NCBI GenBank assembly: GCA_027013765.1 | Contig: JALWGG010000041.1 | Span: forward strand, 1 to 5,375 | DNA: 5,375 nt | Direction: 5' to 3' | DNA from: Acidilobaceae archaeon | GTDB lineage: Archaea > Thermoproteota > Thermoprotei_A > Sulfolobales > Acidilobaceae | Part shown: positions 4,738 through 5,375 of the stretch, piece after piece | Position numbering within the stretch: the first letter of the stretch is position 1 | Layout of the letters: the number at the start of each line of letters is the position of its first letter | Position numbers and translations under genes: made by a program | Notes under the pieces: generated by a model | Database searches by the model: none | Seen by the model: the letters and a program-made list of their open reading frames with translations, nothing else | Told to the model about the DNA's origin: nothing

Positions 4738-5124
4738 TCATATGGAGTGCGGGGGTGCCCGAGCCTGGTCAAAGGGGTCGGGCTCAGGACCCGATGGCGT
4801 AGGCCTGCGTGGGTTCAAATCCCACCCCCCGCACCACCTAACGCCTTCTGCACCAACGTTGAACTCTTCTAGAATCTTCCTAACTGGTATATGCGCTATC
4901 CTACGCCTCCTACCACACCCGAGGTACTCCTCAACTACAGATAATAGTAGGTGCACCCACCACTCCTCACACGCTTGATATACACATACATACCCGGAGT
5001 CGCCTAGCTGAGGTCTACCAAGCAACTCTCTACTAAAAAGCATGTAGCCATTATAACACGGCTCAACTGGAAGCCTTGCTTCAATAAATCGATCCCTTTC
5101 CCCCGTGCTGGTCCTGCCAAGCAT
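4738..5124 (-). CDS. Unrecognised small protein, its frame reading through the tRNA complement
   Basis: The frame gives 128 residues from ATG at 5124. The start is supported by an SD-like GAGGGTGAT (minus strand, 5129-5137) just upstream. Residues 1-96 look like a real protein: a mixed N-terminal part, a helix with EEWWVHLLLSVVEEYL (53-68), a basic run RRRR (72-75) and a second helix IPVRKILEEF (79-88). Four cysteines (23, 47, 52, 70) could bind metal or pair. I do not recognise the family. Residues 97-126 are only the complement of tRNA-Leu and its CCA (the familiar GGWDLNPRR-type sequence), and the TGA comes just past the tRNA. Either the protein truly carries this tail, or the gene lost its own stop when it came to abut the tRNA. 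No signal peptide is seen. It is divergent from the radical SAM gene, starts 52 bases apart, so the two may share regulation. Confidence 0.55.
   Translation of the reverse strand: MLGRTSTGERDRFIEARLPVEPCYNGYMLFSRELLGRPQLGDSGYVCVYQACEEWWVHLLLSVVEEYLGCGRRRRIAHIPVRKILEEFNVGAEGVRWCGGWDLNPRRPTPSGPEPDPFDQARAPPHSI
4749..4836 (+). tRNA. trnL: tRNA-Leu (anticodon CAG), class II, CCA encoded
   Basis: The cloverleaf folds fully. The acceptor stem GCGGGGG (4749-4755) pairs with CCCCCGC (4826-4832). U8 and G9 follow, then a D stem CCC/GGG (4758-4760, 4774-4776). The anticodon stem TCGGG/CCCGA (4778-4782, 4790-4794) encloses the loop CTCAGGA, whose anticodon is CAG at 4785-4787 (leucine, codon CUG). The long variable arm (4795-4808, with GGC/GCC pairing) is typical of tRNA-Leu. 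The T stem GTGGG/CCCAC (4809-4813, 4821-4825) holds the loop TTCAAAT. The discriminator is A4833 and CCA is encoded at 4834-4836. No intron is present. A minus-strand protein frame runs right through its complement. Confidence 0.97.
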
Positions 5125-5128
5125 CTAT

Positions 5129-5137
5129 ATCACCCTC
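5129..5137 (-). promoter_or_regulatory. Ribosome binding site of the unrecognised minus-strand gene
   Basis: The minus strand reads GAGGGTGAT four bases before the ATG at 5124, close to the archaeal SD consensus GGAGGTGAT. It is the main support for the gene being translated and for this start. Confidence 0.5.
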
Positions 5138-5161
5138 GAATACAAGGATCCAATAACTCCT

Positions 5162-5167
5162 GGAGGG
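5162..5167 (+). promoter_or_regulatory. Ribosome binding site of the radical SAM gene
   Basis: GGAGGG lies nine bases before the ATG at 5177. It favours that ATG over an in-frame GTG at 5105, which would add 24 residues and overlap the start of the divergent gene. Confidence 0.55.
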
Positions 5168-5176
5168 CATAGTTTC

Positions 5177-5375
5177 ATGGGCAGATGCAGGCTCTGTGGA
5201 CGTGAATCAGCCCTGATATCACGGTGGATTGGTGTATGTGCTGAGTGTCTGAGAACCAGGCCTGATGCTATTAAGATGGTTCGTGCCAGGAGGATGAAGT
5301 GGAGGATTAGGATCCGCCTTCCACCAGCCCCCAAGAATGGGGGTAACGGGGTTTCGTGCAGGATCTGTGTGAACC
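5177..5375 (+). CDS. N-terminus of a radical SAM protein (PflX/AmmeMemoRadiSam type) with zinc ribbon, 3' partial
   Basis: The frame is open from ATG 5177 to the window edge (66 codons). Residues 1-25 carry two CxxC knuckles, Cys4-x-x-Cys7 and Cys21-x-x-Cys24, as in a small zinc ribbon. A basic linker follows, ending in IRIRLPPAPKNG (44-55). Then comes VSCRICVN with Cys61 and Cys64, which resembles the start of the Cys-rich segment (C-x-x-C-x-N-x-C) found before the radical SAM domain in archaeal PflX-like (COG1313/COG1180-type) proteins. Such proteins bind a 4Fe-4S cluster and cleave S-adenosylmethionine, but the CxxxCxxC radical SAM motif itself lies beyond the edge and cannot be checked here. 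The assignment rests on resemblance of the N-terminal part. It is probably cytoplasmic. It is divergent from the small gene starting at 5124. Confidence 0.65.
   Translation, partial: MGRCRLCGRESALISRWIGVCAECLRTRPDAIKMVRARRMKWRIRIRLPPAPKNGGNGVSCRICVN

Noticed and set aside
4837..4900. Possible tRNA terminator or attachment-site remnant downstream of tRNA-Leu
   Set aside because: Only short pyrimidine stretches, no clear T-run, and no second copy of the tRNA 3' end was found in the window.
4742..4978. Plus-strand open frame of 78 codons over the tRNA and beyond
   Set aside because: It begins by reading through tRNA-Leu and then lies antisense to the better-supported minus-strand gene; it has no protein-like pattern.
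5105..5176. In-frame GTG that would extend the radical SAM protein by 24 residues
   Set aside because: The GGAGGG site fits the ATG at 5177 and the zinc ribbon starts right there; the extension would overlap the divergent gene.
5125..5334. Minus-strand open frame of 69 codons at the right end
   Set aside because: It is antisense to the zinc-ribbon/radical SAM start, which has conserved Cys pairs and a ribosome binding site.

Overview
The window reads as chromosomal DNA of a hyperthermophilic crenarchaeon, most like the Desulfurococcales/Acidilobales group; the genus cannot be fixed. The evidence is heavy AGG and ATA codon use, AT-rich TATA boxes 20-30 bases ahead of starts (including one apparently leaderless gene), GTG/TTG starts, a Thr-rich tethered surface protein, and archaeal protein families. 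There are seven protein genes (two cut by the window edges) and one tRNA. No CRISPR array, insertion sequence or rRNA was seen.

Left part (1-1765, + strand): the 3' two thirds of an eIF2B-alpha/ribose-1,5-bisphosphate-isomerase superfamily gene, then a gene with its own TATA box for an Mrr-like PD-(D/E)XK nuclease with a long unrecognised C-terminal part. The nuclease gene ends in a 17-base tail-to-tail overlap with the next gene.

Centre (1749-4708): a redox and secretion cluster. A four-helix VKOR-family quinone-linked disulfide oxidase on the minus strand is transcribed away from a thioredoxin-fold protein (CPAC active site) on the plus strand; the 115-base gap holds two TATA boxes, a tandem 8-base repeat and a palindrome. 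The thioredoxin gene overlaps by 20 bases the start of a large exported metalloprotease. That protein has a signal peptide, a metzincin HExxHxxGxxH motif, a Met-turn, a Thr-rich stalk of about 100 residues and a C-terminal membrane anchor. It has exactly two cysteines. A reasonable inference is that VKOR and the thioredoxin-like protein handle disulfides, and that the protease is a client or a co-regulated partner. This is the most interesting part of the window.

Right part (4709-5375): a class II tRNA-Leu(CAG) with encoded CCA. A small unrecognised minus-strand gene has a frame that runs on through the complement of the tRNA. Divergent from it is the start of a radical SAM (PflX/AmmeMemoRadiSam-type) gene with an N-terminal zinc ribbon, which runs off the right edge.
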